Shown: in pieces, positions 11,268 to 23,329 of the stretch
Layout of the letters: every line of letters begins with the position of its first letter
How positions within the stretch are numbered: position 1 is the stretch's first letter
Assembly: GCF_032854445.1 (NCBI RefSeq)
Contig: NC_088301.1
Location: 10,042,281-10,106,280 of the forward strand
Length of the DNA stretch: 64,000 bases
Direction: 5' to 3'
From: Liolophura sinensis
Taxonomy: Eukaryota > Mollusca > Polyplacophora > Chitonida > Chitonidae
The notes under the pieces: model-generated
Databases searched by the model: none
Seen by the model: only the letters and a program-made list of their open reading frames with translations
Told to the model about the DNA's origin: nothing
Made by a program: the position numbers and the translations under genes

Positions 11268-12128
11268 ATGATTGGGCAGACAGCCAGTTTTGTCTGTGGG
11301 AAGCAACTAGGTAGGTTCGGTAGGAGATGGCAAAGCTTTGTGCTAGACATGCTGGTATCCCAGAACTGTCCTACACATGTGACATGCAGATACATGTGCT
11401 CAGGTCGATTCCCCGTAAAACCTGCCTGCTCCCATTACTCAAACACACATCTTTTACAAAGCAGCATAGTCCATAAACCCTGTTTATCCAGCATGTTTTC
11501 AACATTTTCACGGGAGATAATCCAGTATGAGAATACACCTTTTAAAGCTCATTCTGGAAAGGTGGTCACGTCTCCCACTATAACATCAGTTTATGGAAAT
11601 TATGTTTCAAGACGACCAATCACAGAAGACCGGAAGACAAGAGCGTTAACGGTGTGGACCGATCTTGCCCAGATCAAGTCATCTCCCCTGCCAGCGCTGG
11701 TTTTGGGCATCTCAGGTCTCGTGCCATTCGTCAGTGCCCCAGCGTACATGATTTTAACACAGACTTATCTACCTGCTATGGCCTTTGCCCAAACCGTTTA
11801 TGGCGCCACGATCCTATCATTTCTTGGAGGAGTACGCTGGGGTATCACCCTCCCTGAGGAAAGCCTTAATAAGCCTGACTGGCGGAACCTGACCAGCAGT
11901 GTTGTACCCTCACTGATAGCCTGGTCGGGGCTGCTCTGTTCAGAGCCTGTAGCCACCCTCACTGTGATGACAGGACTAGCAGGCTTGGCATATTTCGATA
12001 CCATGATGTATGGTTACCCCCCTTGGTTCAAGGCCCTTCGATTTCTGCTTTCCCTTTTTGCCGTGCTTTCTCTATGGACCTCCTTTGTCTGCAGGTTTTT
12101 ATTGGACAGCAAGAAGCCTGTGGATTAA
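11268..12128 (+). CDS. TMEM69: TMEM69-like DUF3429 membrane protein, complete in one exon
   Basis: A 286-residue open frame in an exon that starts at the acceptor ending at 11247. The ATG at 11268 is the first in frame. The C-terminal half carries the DUF3429/TMEM69 signature, with about five hydrophobic segments at residues 141-163, 168-186, 209-225, 227-248 and 254-279, the hallmark FLGGVRWG at 185-192, and an acidic-amide motif YFDTMMYG at 242-249. Residues 1-135 are poorly conserved, Ser/Arg/His-rich and almost free of acidic residues at the start (GKQLGRFGRRW), fitting a mitochondrial presequence. Human TMEM69 is of similar size (about 250 residues). Biochemical function is unknown in the family. 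It stands head to head with vasculin and has no frameshift or stop, so it is probably functional. Confidence 0.92.
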   Translation: MIGQTASFVCGKQLGRFGRRWQSFVLDMLVSQNCPTHVTCRYMCSGRFPVKPACSHYSNTHLLQSSIVHKPCLSSMFSTFSREIIQYENTPFKAHSGKVVTSPTITSVYGNYVSRRPITEDRKTRALTVWTDLAQIKSSPLPALVLGISGLVPFVSAPAYMILTQTYLPAMAFAQTVYGATILSFLGGVRWGITLPEESLNKPDWRNLTSSVVPSLIAWSGLLCSEPVATLTVMTGLAGLAYFDTMMYGYPPWFKALRFLLSLFAVLSLWTSFVCRFLLDSKKPVD

Positions 12129-12878
12129 TGGAAAATAGAAGCAAAAACATCAGGAATGTTGTACAACAGTCCTCCAGACCACATAGATTAAATGACTTGG
12201 CTAATGAAATACATTGCTTTGTCCATAAGTATTACATTTGATTGATATGTATAGACTGTGATAGTAGTTTTGTGTTTAAGGGTCTCTTGATATCAGATAT
12301 CTGCAAATTTATTTTCGATTATATCTTGCTAAAGATGGAACACCAATAAGGAGCTCAAAATAATCCTTATCAAAGAGTGACTACATACAACATATGTAAA
12401 ACCATCAGTAATTAAGATTAATGTTATTATCTTCTAAGACAATGGCATGGAGTAAAATGTGCATTTCTCTTTCTGTTTCTCATATAGAGGTACAAAATAT
12501 AATGCAAACCAATCCTGATATTTTAATGTGGGCTACCCCACCTATTTTCTTTGAAAATATCATTAAACAGGAAAGAAATGTAATTAAGGTAAACAGTAAA
12601 TTGTGAATGATAAATTTGACACTGCTTTTGTCCGAAATTGTGGGTAGAGCGCCATTGAGGGATACACAAGGATTGTTTTGTCTCATAGTCTGGGTCATTA
12701 AGTTGAGAATTTAAATACTTCTGCATGTTGTGATTCATATGTCGTTGTCTTACAAGATAATGCCATATAATTAGAAAAGATTTAATTTGTGCATAAACTT
12801 AATATTGTCTGTATACGCTGTGCTTTAAGGATTGTTTTCATGGGCTGGTTGTTGTGCCGTTTAAAACAGACACAGTCA

Positions 12879-12884
12879 AATAAA
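12879..12884 (+). terminator. Candidate polyadenylation signal of TMEM69 (AATAAA)
   Basis: AATAAA about 750 bp after the TMEM69 stop codon and just before a SINE insertion. Other A-rich words exist, so the actual cleavage site is uncertain. Confidence 0.4.
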
Positions 12885-12935
12885 GATATGCACATTTTCT
12901 GACAAATGTCATATCAGGAGAGTTTCTTGTTGAGA

Positions 12936-13262
12936 TACCAGCCTGGATAGCACAGTGGGTAGAGCGTCCGCTTCGGGAGTGGTAGATCCAGGGTGAATTC
13001 TGGTTGTAACTTCCTGGCTTGGTGTTTAGCATGAATGGAATGGTGCAATGACTTGTTGACCCGTATCAATATAATGGCTCTGGCGGGGCATCTTACTTGC
13101 CTTTGGTAAGGAGTCTCAGTGAAGCAGCACTAGATAGAAGAACTGTAGAAATCCATCCTGCAACAAGGAGGCACATTACATGCACTCCAAGGATCGCTTC
13201 GTCGTCATGTGACTGAAAAATGGTTAAGTTCGACGTTAAACGCCAAGCACTCACTCACTCAC
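12936..13262 (+). mobile_element. SINE-2, full length, with 11-bp target-site duplication
   Basis: tRNA-derived head (GGATAGCACAGTGGGTAGAG, then AGATCCAGGGTGAATTCTGG), a body with CGTATCAATATAATGGCTC and GCAACAAGGAGGCACATTA, and a CACT-repeat tail. TCTTGTTGAGA flanks both sides (12925-12935 and 13263-13273), showing insertion by target-primed retrotransposition. Confidence 0.93.
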
Positions 13263-13273
13263 TCTTGTTGAGA

Positions 13274-15524
13274 AAAACATGTTTTGTAGATGTTACATAA
13301 ATGTATGTAATCACATGTGTATTGATGTAAATGTAGCTCATGATAATCTTCACGTTCGCATTAACATAGTTCTAACACCAGTACCCAGCCCACAGCTGTA
13401 TGTTTTAGCTTTATTACCATCTACATTAGCCAGAAATCATAATAACAAGACAAAGTGAGGATTAGTATGCTTGTGACAAAATGTTACCGGTACAATACAT
13501 AAAAAAAAACTTGAGATATTGTTACTAGGTGGCCCTAGTATATGCTTACGTATATGTAGTTGTTCGAAGTACAACAAAGCCCTTAAAATGAATTGTAGTT
13601 GATCTGGTTGTCACATTGATGTGAGTGACATTCAGCCAAACATATTACAACTGCACAACCACGAAGTGAAGGGCTTCTCCTGACATGCTTAACCCTTATT
13701 CTTTCTCAGCCAATCGCTACTGAGGACAGTACAACTTACTATCTTCTTATCTGAAACAGCTTTCCAATTCCATGTCCAGAAGCTTTTGTTGCCATAAAGG
13801 GTGTAAATAAAGGACGATAATGCAAGTTATGGGAATAACGTCGTCAAAACTTCACAGAGTTGTCTACTCCTTCATTACACATGCCACCGTTTCGCAGACG
13901 GTGAACGTGGGTTTTACAGGCTTTACACCGTAATAATGAAACTCAAAAGCTATACTTAGTACGATGTATTTGTGGAATGTTTAGATGAGTAACATGTTTA
14001 CCATTAAACCTAGCTAATAAAAGGTAATTACGGTGCTCTTGGCAAAGGTTCGAGGCCGCGTGGTCAAACCCTGCAAACCGGTGGCACTCTAGCGGCTTGA
14101 CGTGAAGGGATATGGTGTGGTGCAGTCGTCACTCTACACATAATTTTAATACTTTGCCATATTAATCGTGACATAAGTGAAATACTGCATTTGACGCGAA
14201 ACGCGAAAAAGAAAATATATAGGATACAATGTGCAACATGTGAACATAATTGGAATTATGACAGGGCCTACACATTCCACCCACACGGCGCAGCGTTACT
14301 GAAATTTACCAACGACCCTGACATTTTGCTCCACTATTTCCTTTCCTTTCAGATTTCCAAATGTCCTTTGGCTAAAAACATTGAGATAACACACTCGTAG
14401 ACCGCTACAACAGAATAATAAAAAGATATCGCACTGATTCCTGAATTTACACGTGCAGGCATACGTTTGTACAAAGCCTGCTCTGAAAGACCTCGTGTAT
14501 GCTAACAAGTCTACAAAAAAAAGCAGCAGGACAAAACTGCTATGTAAGTAACACAAACCATTTTATTAATTTCAATAGCTGGGATATTTGCCATTATTAT
14601 TGCTATTATTAAAAATTATTCCCTGGCTTGGCACTGTACGCCTGAGTTCAATGCCTGGCTGTACACTGATGCATGGTTTGCCCGAGAGGTTTCAGATAAT
14701 ATCAGTTAACGACAGATGTCGATTTCTCTCCAACCAAAATATGGCTGTACACTGTAAAAACGCGTCATACAGTTTATCGACAGAGGTTGTTATCCTCACA
14801 AACAATACAGCCTAACAGGCCATCAAAATTATCACACTTTTTAGTTTTTATATGCAAGTTCAATTTAGATACAATTAACGCCTAAAGTCTAGTAGGTCTG
14901 CGTGGTTTGTGTCTTGTAGACCTACTATCTATATGTTTTATTGTATGCTTACTGTTAGTTTCACGGTATAGTTTGGAAAGGACCAAGTAAATTAAGTTTT
15001 TCCATAAACACCTACCAAATATGGGCCTACTTCGTGCATAAAGCTCCCCGATTTATAGCGTGGGAAGGGAGACGTTGCATTATTAAGTCAAAATGTGTGG
15101 GAGGTGCTGACGGGTGTACCACAGAATTCAGAGTTGTCTGGAGGCAAAGCCAGGGTTAAAGGATATATCACGTCAGGTTGGAGTAAACAAACGGTACTAC
15201 CTATGGTAAAATAAGCCACAAGAGATTCCAAATGACTGGAGTTCAAAAGCCGTTCAAATGACACACAATCCCATCAGTCTTGGTGATCTGTCTCCGCCGT
15301 TCATCTTCATTTGCTAACTGACACAATATAGCGAGGTAAATTTGTGTGCGATCTCACGACCTTACTCGTGTTGAAAATCACCAAAATGTATAAAGCTGTT
15401 AACACGAAAAGCAGAGTCATTTATCAGTTTTAAATAATATCAGGATATTGTTGCCATACAATTTTTCAGAAGGCAAATGTCAGTCAGTAGTCGAGTCACA
15501 GAATATTTTAATTTTTTTTTATGT
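13274..15524. other. Intergenic DNA without recognised genes
   Basis: Short ORFs up to 86 codons have no recognisable similarity or splice context. No strong repeat structure seen. Confidence 0.5.
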
Positions 15525-15774
15525 TGTGAGTCCGTGGCCGAGGGGTTAACGCCAGCACAGGAGCCTACTACCAATGTGGGTGCTGTGAGTTCAAGTCCAG
15601 CTCATGCTGCTAAATTCCTCTCCGGCCGTACGTGGAAAGGTCTGCCAACAACCTGGGGATGGTCGTTTGTTTCCCCTGTGCTTTGCTCGGTTTCCTCTCA
15701 CCGTAATGCGGGCCGCCGTCGTATAAGTGAACTATGATTGAGGAGGGCGTAAAATACAAATCAAATAAATAAAT
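15525..15774 (+). mobile_element. SINE-1, near full length
   Basis: GAGTCCGTGGCCGAGGGGTTA head, GTGAGTTCAAGTCCAGC B-box, CTCCGGCCGTACGTGG middle, GGGCGTAAAATACAAATC and AAATAAATAAAT tail. A diverged copy with a short deletion after the A box. Confidence 0.88.
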
Positions 15775-15834
15775 CACTATAACGTCTATAGCCGAACAAC
15801 CGTACATCAAACCAAGAAATAATTTAGAAATTCA

Positions 15835-16227
15835 GTGTCTACGGACGACCTACGCCAAAATTCAACCAAAAACCCAGTCACAACCGGTTTAGACGTCTTA
15901 GACGACCTCTATAGTATCTTACCACCAGGACAACGTGATGGATCCACCATTGTTTCAAAGGTTACCAATGTGCCACAATTTATCATACACTATCGTTCTG
16001 TTCACGAGGTCAGTGCACCAGTCAGTACTGTTAAGAATCACATGTCTTTAAGTCTGCCAGTGCTTTGTTATATCCACCATTGTTCCAGATTACCAATTGA
16101 TGTATTGACGAGTCTAGTCTATGCTAGTGATTTATCATTTATCAACCCCCACCCCTGTAAGTTTACCTTTGCCTCAGTCACTCTTAAAAACATAATTTGT
16201 TACGTTAACAGAAAATCTGTTATCTGA
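15835..16227 (+). other. Unrecognised 130-codon open frame
   Basis: Opens with a non-ATG codon and ends inside the palindromic element below. No domain, signal or splice context recognised. Probably chance. Confidence 0.12.
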
Positions 16228-16396
16228 GTGATGCTAGAATGTATTTTGCTATTGCAACATATTATTGTGTTAAATATAACATACATATTCTATTAATTCA
16301 GCATAACGATTATACAGGGCATTGTATGAATATGACAGAATATTGTGTTATAATAACAGAATACATTCTAGCATCACTCAGACAACAGATTTTCTG
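16209..16396. mobile_element. Palindromic MITE-like element (188 bp)
   Basis: Arms of about 50 bp are inverted copies: CAGAAAATCTGTTATCTGAG with GATGCTAGAATGTATT on the left and their reverse complement ending TTTTCTG at 16396 on the right, with only a few mismatches. The interior is AT-rich and non-coding. No clear target duplication is seen, so the outer limits are approximate. Confidence 0.7.
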
Positions 16397-16525
16397 GCCT
16401 GTACCATTAGGACTATATAGGACAATATCATAGTAGTCATGATAGAGCTAAAGGAAAATCATGCTTCGTACAGTGACATTCTACCGCGTTAAATTTAATA
16501 ATACGATTAATTAAGAAACTCACAA

Positions 16526-17134
16526 CACTCGCTTTGACTAATGTACTCTTGCTTTTCCTAATGCACTTTTGCTTTTCCTTGTGCACTCTTTCTTTCCCTA
16601 ACGCGCTCTTTCTTTTCAAAATGCAATCTTTGTTTTCCTTATGCACTCTTGCTTTTCCCAACGCACCCTTGCTCCTAAGGCACTCTTGCCTTTCCTAATG
16701 CACACTTATTTTTCATAATGCACACTTGCTTTTCCTAATGAACTCTTGCTTTTCCTGATGCAATCTTGATTTTCCTAATGCACATTTGCTGTTCTAAATG
16801 CACACTTGCTTTTCCTAATCCACTCTTGTTTTTCCTTATGCACTTTTGCTTTTCCTTATGCACCCTTAGCTTTCCCTGATACGTTCTTGCTTTTCCTAAT
16901 ACACTCTCGCTTTTCCTAATGCACACTTGCATTTCCTAATGGATTCTTTCTTTTCCTAATGCACACTTGTTTTTCCTAATGCACGTTTGCATTTCCTAAT
17001 GGATTCTTTCTTTTCCTAGTGCACTCTTGTTTTTCCTAATGCACTCTTGTTTTTCCTAATGCACACCTGCTTTTCCTAACGCACTCTTGTTTTTGCTAAT
17101 GCACTCTTGCTTCTCCTAATGCACAATCCTTTCT
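16526..17134. repeat. Minisatellite, 20-bp unit, about 30 copies
   Basis: Direct tandem repeats of GCACTCTTGCTTTTCCTAAT with point variation and strict 20-bp register over about 600 bp. On the minus strand it opens long frames with a repeating K/R-rich peptide, which I do not call a gene. Confidence 0.95.
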
Positions 17135-17364
17135 AAATGAGCATCTTTCTTCAAATAAATCGTTATATTGCGATCCCCAACGCTTCGTCTTGTATCGGTG
17201 ATTTAAATGGAGATGTACAACTTTTAATTGTTTTGCTGCTTGTAGGTCTACTTATAACTTTAATCCCTTTATTTATATTGAAAGTGCGTGTTGCTGCGAC
17301 CCCAAGTCTAAAACTTATAGTTTAGTATACATTGCAGTTGTCGAATATTTACTCCGGACACTGG

Positions 17365-17432
17365 AGCTTCCTCCCTTGTATAAGTGAACAGTTTTTCACA
17401 CGGCATTAAACACCAATCAAATAAACAATTAA
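17365..17432 (+). mobile_element. SINE-1 3' tail fragment
   Basis: CTTGTATAAGTGAACAGTTT then GGCATTAAACACCAATCAAA and an AAATAA tail. A short, diverged remnant. Confidence 0.5.
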
Positions 17433-18785
17433 GTCAATCAAATGTGTCACTCGGTTACAAATTTTAAATACTGCATGTATTCATTGAAAATGGCCACGTA
17501 AGCGTTATCGACCTGGTCAGGAATACTAAACATGAACGGGGAGGATGGGTGAACGGAAGGGGGATGATGGGGTCTACAAATTCTCTGTTGACCTGGAACT
17601 ATAAAAAGTTATTCCCCTGTCCTTCTTAGAAACGGTGCTTTGATGCAGTTCAAAAACAGGTCCTGCATATACGCAGTTATTAATTGCTTTGAACTGACTG
17701 GAGATATGTAAATACATGTGTAGAGAGTAACTTTATATTCGTGTGTTCAGAGTGATTTATAGTGGTTCTGTTACTGGTGCCAGTATTATATATACGTGCA
17801 TGTTGATTTTAAAATGATTACTAGACATATGTCTTGTGCCATCTGTGACACACACAATATATTAGTTCAAATGTTATTCGGTATCTACATAAGGTCTCTG
17901 GAGTTTCCTTTGTGCACTTCAGCCTAACTATACATGTTAATATAGCCGTCGTCTTTGTATCGACCTTATTGTTTGTCTTATATCTATATGTATACAGTTG
18001 TGACCAATTGCAAATTGCTGGCCAATTACACTTGATAAAATCACATATATGTACATTCAAACTGGAAATGTTTTAATTAGTGAATATTTCAGCTGATTGC
18101 TCTCGCAGTTGCTTGCACGTTTAATGATGCAGTTGTTTGATTACTGGGGCTTGGTTTTCTACATTTCAAATTTTTGTGCATTTCTTGGGCGAAATTGGGG
18201 TGTTGAGGACTCTGGGATGTGGGAGTGGTAGGGAGCTAACGGAGCTGGTATACGGTGTAAATCCGTCATCAAAACCTGAAGTACAGTTTGTCCCATACGT
18301 TTTTTCTCCGGCCTCGTTAGAGTAACTCAAGGTCACCTTGGAATATTTTAACCAACTGATGGTTATCATCGAATGCATATAAATCTCTGTCATATAAATA
18401 ATAAATCGATTTCTTTCCTTGTTGGGAAAATATTTTGCTTTTCACTTATTATTATTTCATGCATTCATATCAATGCGGCGAGACATCTTAGAGATATTGT
18501 AGTAGGTGTATATCTTATCCGGGGGCCAGGGATCTATATGTACTCATTGCTTTCAAAGATCGCTTTATGAAGACGTCCGCTATACGGTGCTTACTACTTA
18601 CAGCGCATGCGGCGCTCTTTATATCTGCTTTACATCACTGCCATCACTAGTAAACTTTGTACAGAAATCTCTAACAACGCCGAGGTCACTCGGAGCACGT
18701 TGATAATGCAGGAATTGATGACAGAAAATACAAAAAGTCTGCCTCAGCCTTTGTTTCTAATAATACACATGCGTTCTCTTCAGCG
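17433..18785. other. Intergenic DNA without recognised genes
   Basis: Nothing supported. Short ORFs of 60-80 codons lack similarity or splice context. Confidence 0.5.
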
Positions 18786-18789
18786 GTAG

Positions 18790-19085
18790 TGTGTATCCCT
18801 GGTGCATTTCTGATTACCATGTTATATCTCTCATGCGCGTCTCTTGTTTTCATGTTTGATGTCATATGCATCTCTGGTTACCGTGTTATATCTCTGATGC
18901 ATCTCTAGTTACCATGTTTATCCCTGATGCATCTCTAGTTAATATGGTATATCTACGATGCATTTCCGGTTACCATGTTATATCTCTGGTGGGTCTCTGG
19001 TCACCAGGTCATAACCCTCGTTACCATGCTAAATACAGTGAATGCCTGTTAACCATGTTAGATATATCTGGTTATCGTACGGATA
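18790..19085. repeat. Degenerate tandem repeat, about 31-33-bp unit
   Basis: Repeated ATGCATCTCTGGTTACCATG-TTATATCTCTG words with many substitutions and length changes, about 9 copies. The open frame at 18866-19195 is a by-product of the repeat. Confidence 0.75.
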
Positions 19086-19260
19086 TGTCACTGATTGCCA
19101 TTTCTCTACACATCTTCATGGCGTATATAGGGATAGAGCGTCTGTCTCCTAAACGTTTCATGCGAGATTCAGTCCCGAATCGAGTCTTAGGTTAAACTTT
19201 AACATCTATACAATCTTGATACTACCTCGTTTGGTGAAGAGAAAGTACTGATCGCCCTGA

Positions 19261-19352
<92 letters not shown>
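19261..19352. repeat. (TA)n microsatellite
   Basis: About 92 bp of almost pure TA, with one TG near the start. Confidence 0.98.
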
Positions 19353-19357
<5 letters not shown>

Positions 19358-19658
19358 CTAATGTGTACCTCAGGTTGATAACTTATCAACAAAGCCAGCG
19401 CCAAAACCCGCCGTGGGCGACTCCATTTTGCCTAAGAACTAGTCCTGAAGTCTTCTGCGTTAGGAGGAGAATTGTCGTCGGAAACCGCCCAAGTGCAGTT
19501 CGTACATTTCTCGTAGAACTCGTCTTCCCCGAAGGTAGCATACATTACAGTTCGTTTTGCGCCTGACGATGGGGAAACCGGAATGTTGGACGTAAGTTTC
19601 GAGTTTACAGGAACAAGCCTACAGTTTTAACGACTCTTACTGGCTAAGAGACAACACG

Positions 19659-19678
19659 CCCCCCCCCCCCCCCCCCCC
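19659..19678. repeat. Poly-C run (20 bp)
   Basis: Twenty consecutive C. Run length is likely to be unstable in sequencing. Confidence 0.95.
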
Positions 19679-20273
19679 AGCATAAATTACAGGGTGTTAA
19701 AGATGGAGGACGCGATGGACTCCATTTTGCCGTTTTCACGTTTTACATGTGTGGCGAGGAATCGCAAAATGATGCACAACCACCACCAGCTAGAAAAAAG
19801 TGTGCTCTTTTCAGCCTATAGTGTCATTTTTTAAGTTTTCTTCTCCTTTAATCCAGACTGTCCGGGCAGACCAGATATTATCAAGACTCCATGCAATGTT
19901 TCGACCCGCAAAGGCTGCAGCAGGTAAACACTGCGGATAATACAGCTGTCAATAATTGAATACTTTTCGCAAAAGTAAAATCGAGATTTGAAAGATATAG
20001 GACAAGTGATAAAGGATACGATGCATTATTCACTAGAATAAGCCACGGGACGTATTGGAAAGTATCCTCAGATGACCAACCTGACAAAATAAACAACTGC
20101 CAAAGGGAAGAAATTCTGATCGCGTATGGAATAGCTATAGGGCTCCTTCGCCATTTGTATAATGTTTCTGTGTATTTTTTGTGGAGGACTTAGCAAGGTG
20201 TGTACTTTTGTACACGTCTCTTTCTTAATTGTTTACAAGATGTTCACATGCGGTGCTATACACAATTGCATCT
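19679..20273. other. Intergenic DNA without recognised genes
   Basis: Nothing supported beyond short chance ORFs. Confidence 0.45.
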
Positions 20274-20407
20274 GGGGCTCGTTCTACAAAGCTGTCGCAG
20301 CGTTGCTACAAGCGCATTTACACTGCATGATGACGTATCTCTTCACTGTCTGTTGTCAGGGAAATTGCGCCGGGCGCAGTTTGCGACTGATTCATAGAAC
20401 TGGCCCC
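20274..20407. mobile_element. MITE with GGGGCTCGTTCTACAAAG-type inverted ends (134 bp)
   Basis: Left end GGGGCTCGTTCTACAAAGCT plus GTCGCA. The right end is the reverse complement of GGGGCCAGTTCTATGAATCA plus GTCGCA. No coding content. Confidence 0.72.
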
Positions 20408-20450
20408 TGGTGTCCTAAGCATTGCACCCCATTGACAGCACTATTTAAAG

Positions 20451-20817
20451 AGTGAGTGAGTGAGTGCTTGGGGTTTAACGTCGTACTCAACAATTTTTCA
20501 GTCATATGACGACGAAGGAATCATTAGGGTGCATGCACGTGTAATGTGCCTCTTTGTTGCAGAACGGATTTCCACCGCTCTTTTATTTAGTGCTGCATCA
20601 CTGAGACGACTTACCGAAGGCAAGTAAGCCGCCCCTCCCGAGCCATTATACTGATACGGGTCAACCAGTCGTTGCACTATCCCCTTCATGCTGAACGCCA
20701 AGCGAGGAAGTTACAACTTCCTCTTTTAAAGTCTTAGGTGTGACTCGACCAAGGATTGATCCTGGATCTACCGGTCCCGAAGCGGACGCTCTACCAACTG
20801 TGCTATCCGGGCCGGTC
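20451..20817 (-). mobile_element. SINE-2, full length, with 10-bp target-site duplication
   Basis: Reverse-oriented copy: AGTG-repeat tail at the left, tRNA-like head at the right (ends CTACCAACTGTGCTATCCGG). Perfect duplication CTATTTAAAG at 20441-20450 and 20818-20827. The longest, best-preserved SINE-2 here, including the AAGTTACAACTTCCTCTTTT segment missing from some copies. Confidence 0.95.
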
Positions 20818-20827
20818 CTATTTAAAG

Positions 20828-21947
20828 ATGTCGTCTTTGTGAACAGCCTGTTGCTAGAAGACACAGGTCCGGGGGTAGGGGAAAATAATATTATAAATGA
20901 CATACATACAGAAAAATTTACATTCTTGTGACGTATAGGGTCTTATATTGCATGTTCAGATGACGTTCATAGATAATGCACGACTGGTGGACATGTCAAT
21001 TTTAGCAGTTGTCTTAAATGATAGACATTTTATTGATTCACAAACAGTAAATCATTCCCAGCAATGTAGAAAACGGCTAATTTACAGATTGGGAATTTTC
21101 ATATGTGTATTTAACTATGCAACTTCTACATGCATGAATAAGCAGATTTTCGAAAATGACAATTTCATCGATATAGTCCAATATTTAAAGCAGTTGTTAC
21201 GCACTGACCAAAGCATGACATACTGACAGACAAACAGAAGTGTGGATAAGGACAGAACTTTAGAATCCATCAGTGCTTAACGCCAGTGTCCCGTAAGAGA
21301 TATGTCATAAGGAGCATAATGTAGGCAATGTGTGCAATGAATGAACACTCTGGCTTGATCACATTTATTTTTCTCATTGTTACCATGTACTCAAGAATTT
21401 TTCATTTATACGAGGAAGGTCAGATTTATAAGTGAAGGGCACCTCAATGCCCAATGTAAAACCACCGACCTCTGGCAAGTTATATTGATAAACATATGGC
21501 ATACATATATAATGGTGGGAGAAAACTGGTCTTCAAAGAAAGTTAGATTGCGTAAACGGCCAGAAAAGCGAAGGGAGTCCACAAATTCCTTGTCATAGAC
21601 GGTCGTGATCGTGCCGTACACCCACTCACGAATATACATGTTATATATGGACAGTGTAGGATGGAGGAGTACACTGAATCCACTTCTGTTCATGTCGGGC
21701 AATGTACTGAAGATTACACAGACATTAAGCTGCGGATTTTTTAAACAGCTGTGAGAATCAACCCTGGAAAACATATCCAACCAAAACCATCCCTGCCGGT
21801 TTATCCGAAGATATACATGAGGGCTGAGGTAGGTCTACATTTATTGTTAACATACTTGAATATAGTAAAATTTAAGAACTTCGAATTTCAGATCTTCCTC
21901 TGCCACTGTATATTCCTGACAGGCACTACTTTAGATTTTCTGTAATT
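20828..21947. other. Intergenic DNA without recognised genes
   Basis: Holds a 124-codon minus frame (21406-21780) and a 92-codon plus frame (20948-21226), neither with recognisable motifs. Confidence 0.4.
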
Positions 21948-22113
21948 TTGCTGGCTTCCCCTCCGGCCGTATGTGAGAAGATCTGCCATCAACCTGCGGA
22001 AGATCGCGGGTTTCCCCCAGGCTTTGCCCAGTTTCCTTCCACTATAATGCTGGGCGCCATCGTAGAAGTGAAATAGTCTTGAGTATGGCGTAAAACACCA
22101 ATCAAATAAATAA
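21948..22113 (+). mobile_element. SINE-1, 5'-truncated
   Basis: Begins GCTGGCTTCCCCTCCGGCCG and runs to GGCGTAAAACACCAATC and AAATAAATAA. The tRNA-like head is missing. Confidence 0.88.
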
Positions 22114-23329
22114 GTGAAATGTTTTCCTATTTGCTTATATATCCTATGTACTAAAAATAATTGCATCAACAATAAACTTTTATCTGACATACAAAAGTGT
22201 ATGTATAAAGGTTTACACATACACGTATAGGCCTATACAGGTAAGCCGGAAATTTTAGACATATACCTGTGAACATATATTTGAAAGGCATCGAACATAT
22301 ACATGCCTGTTCAATACACAATTCTTTTGCACATATGTATACATAACTGGAGAATATATGCCAAAACTGCTTGCAATAGTTACCTGCAACAGAACCCACG
22401 GAGTAAACTACTGACCTTTGGCAAGCCACTAACAAAGATTCCAAAGATTGTGACCCACATGCATCGAACTTCACGTAAGGCTACATCAGGGAGCGTTATC
22501 CACTGATTTTTGGAACCAAGGTTTTGAGAACAATAAAAGCCTGCCATTTTAATTTAATATTCACGCTGTCCAATACCACACTCGAATCTATAGCAGAGGG
22601 TCAACCTTTCTGTGAGCAAAATGACGTCATGGGTGGCCTTACATGGCGATTAAAAGACAATTTAACACATTAACCACCGGTATTTTGTTTTTAGATGTAT
22701 GTAGATTTGTGTTTATAGTTGGTTTGGTAATTGACGTCGTTATTATCGATTCTGAACACCTTTTGACGATTGACCATGCCTTGATTGAGTGGAACATAGT
22801 GTTCAACGTCGCATCCTCAAGAGTTTTGATTTCACAGCTATATATGGCGCTTGTGAGATTTATTGGTGGAGGAAACCGGAGTGCCCTTCGCCAGTTATCT
22901 GAAAAAACGCTTGATTTAAAGCCGCAGCCGAATCAGTGAGAGTTGGATTCGAACACTGGACGTTATTGGTCAAGAGTGACAGCTTCAATGAGCCAGCGTT
23001 TTAATTGTCCCAGTCAGCTACAAAATGTGAACTTCTCCAGCTGATTTTTAACCTCCTTCTCAGTGACAGTTCACTAACAAATGCACTTCGAATATATACT
23101 CTTCGTCTTTAAAATGTATAATAGACATCATTTGTCTATAGGTACAGATCAATATAGCCCTCATCAGCCTTACAGAAAAAATATTTGAGCGTATATAGTT
23201 TTCAAATGTATATTCAGTCATCTCAGATCATGTGACCTTATTTACAAGAACACGTACCAATCTGGATGTTTTGTCATAGCCATACAACGACTAAATAGCT
23301 GACTGATATCTACCATAACCTTGGTAAAA
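22114..23329. other. Intergenic DNA without recognised genes
   Basis: A 98-codon plus frame at 22643-22939 has no recognisable similarity. No repeat structure is evident by eye. Confidence 0.4.

Noticed and set aside
11268-12128. Bacterial-type DUF3429 gene acquired by transfer
   Set aside because: DUF3429 also occurs in bacteria, but here the exon has a host splice acceptor, an animal-type TMEM69 layout with long N-terminal presequence, and sits beside the same neighbour as in human.
16437-16932. Two minus-strand Lys/Arg-rich ORFs that look like a repetitive basic protein
   Set aside because: They are translations of the 20-bp minisatellite; no promoter, splice or non-repeat part.
19222-19404. 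Ile-Tyr repeat ORF
   Set aside because: Translation of the TA microsatellite.
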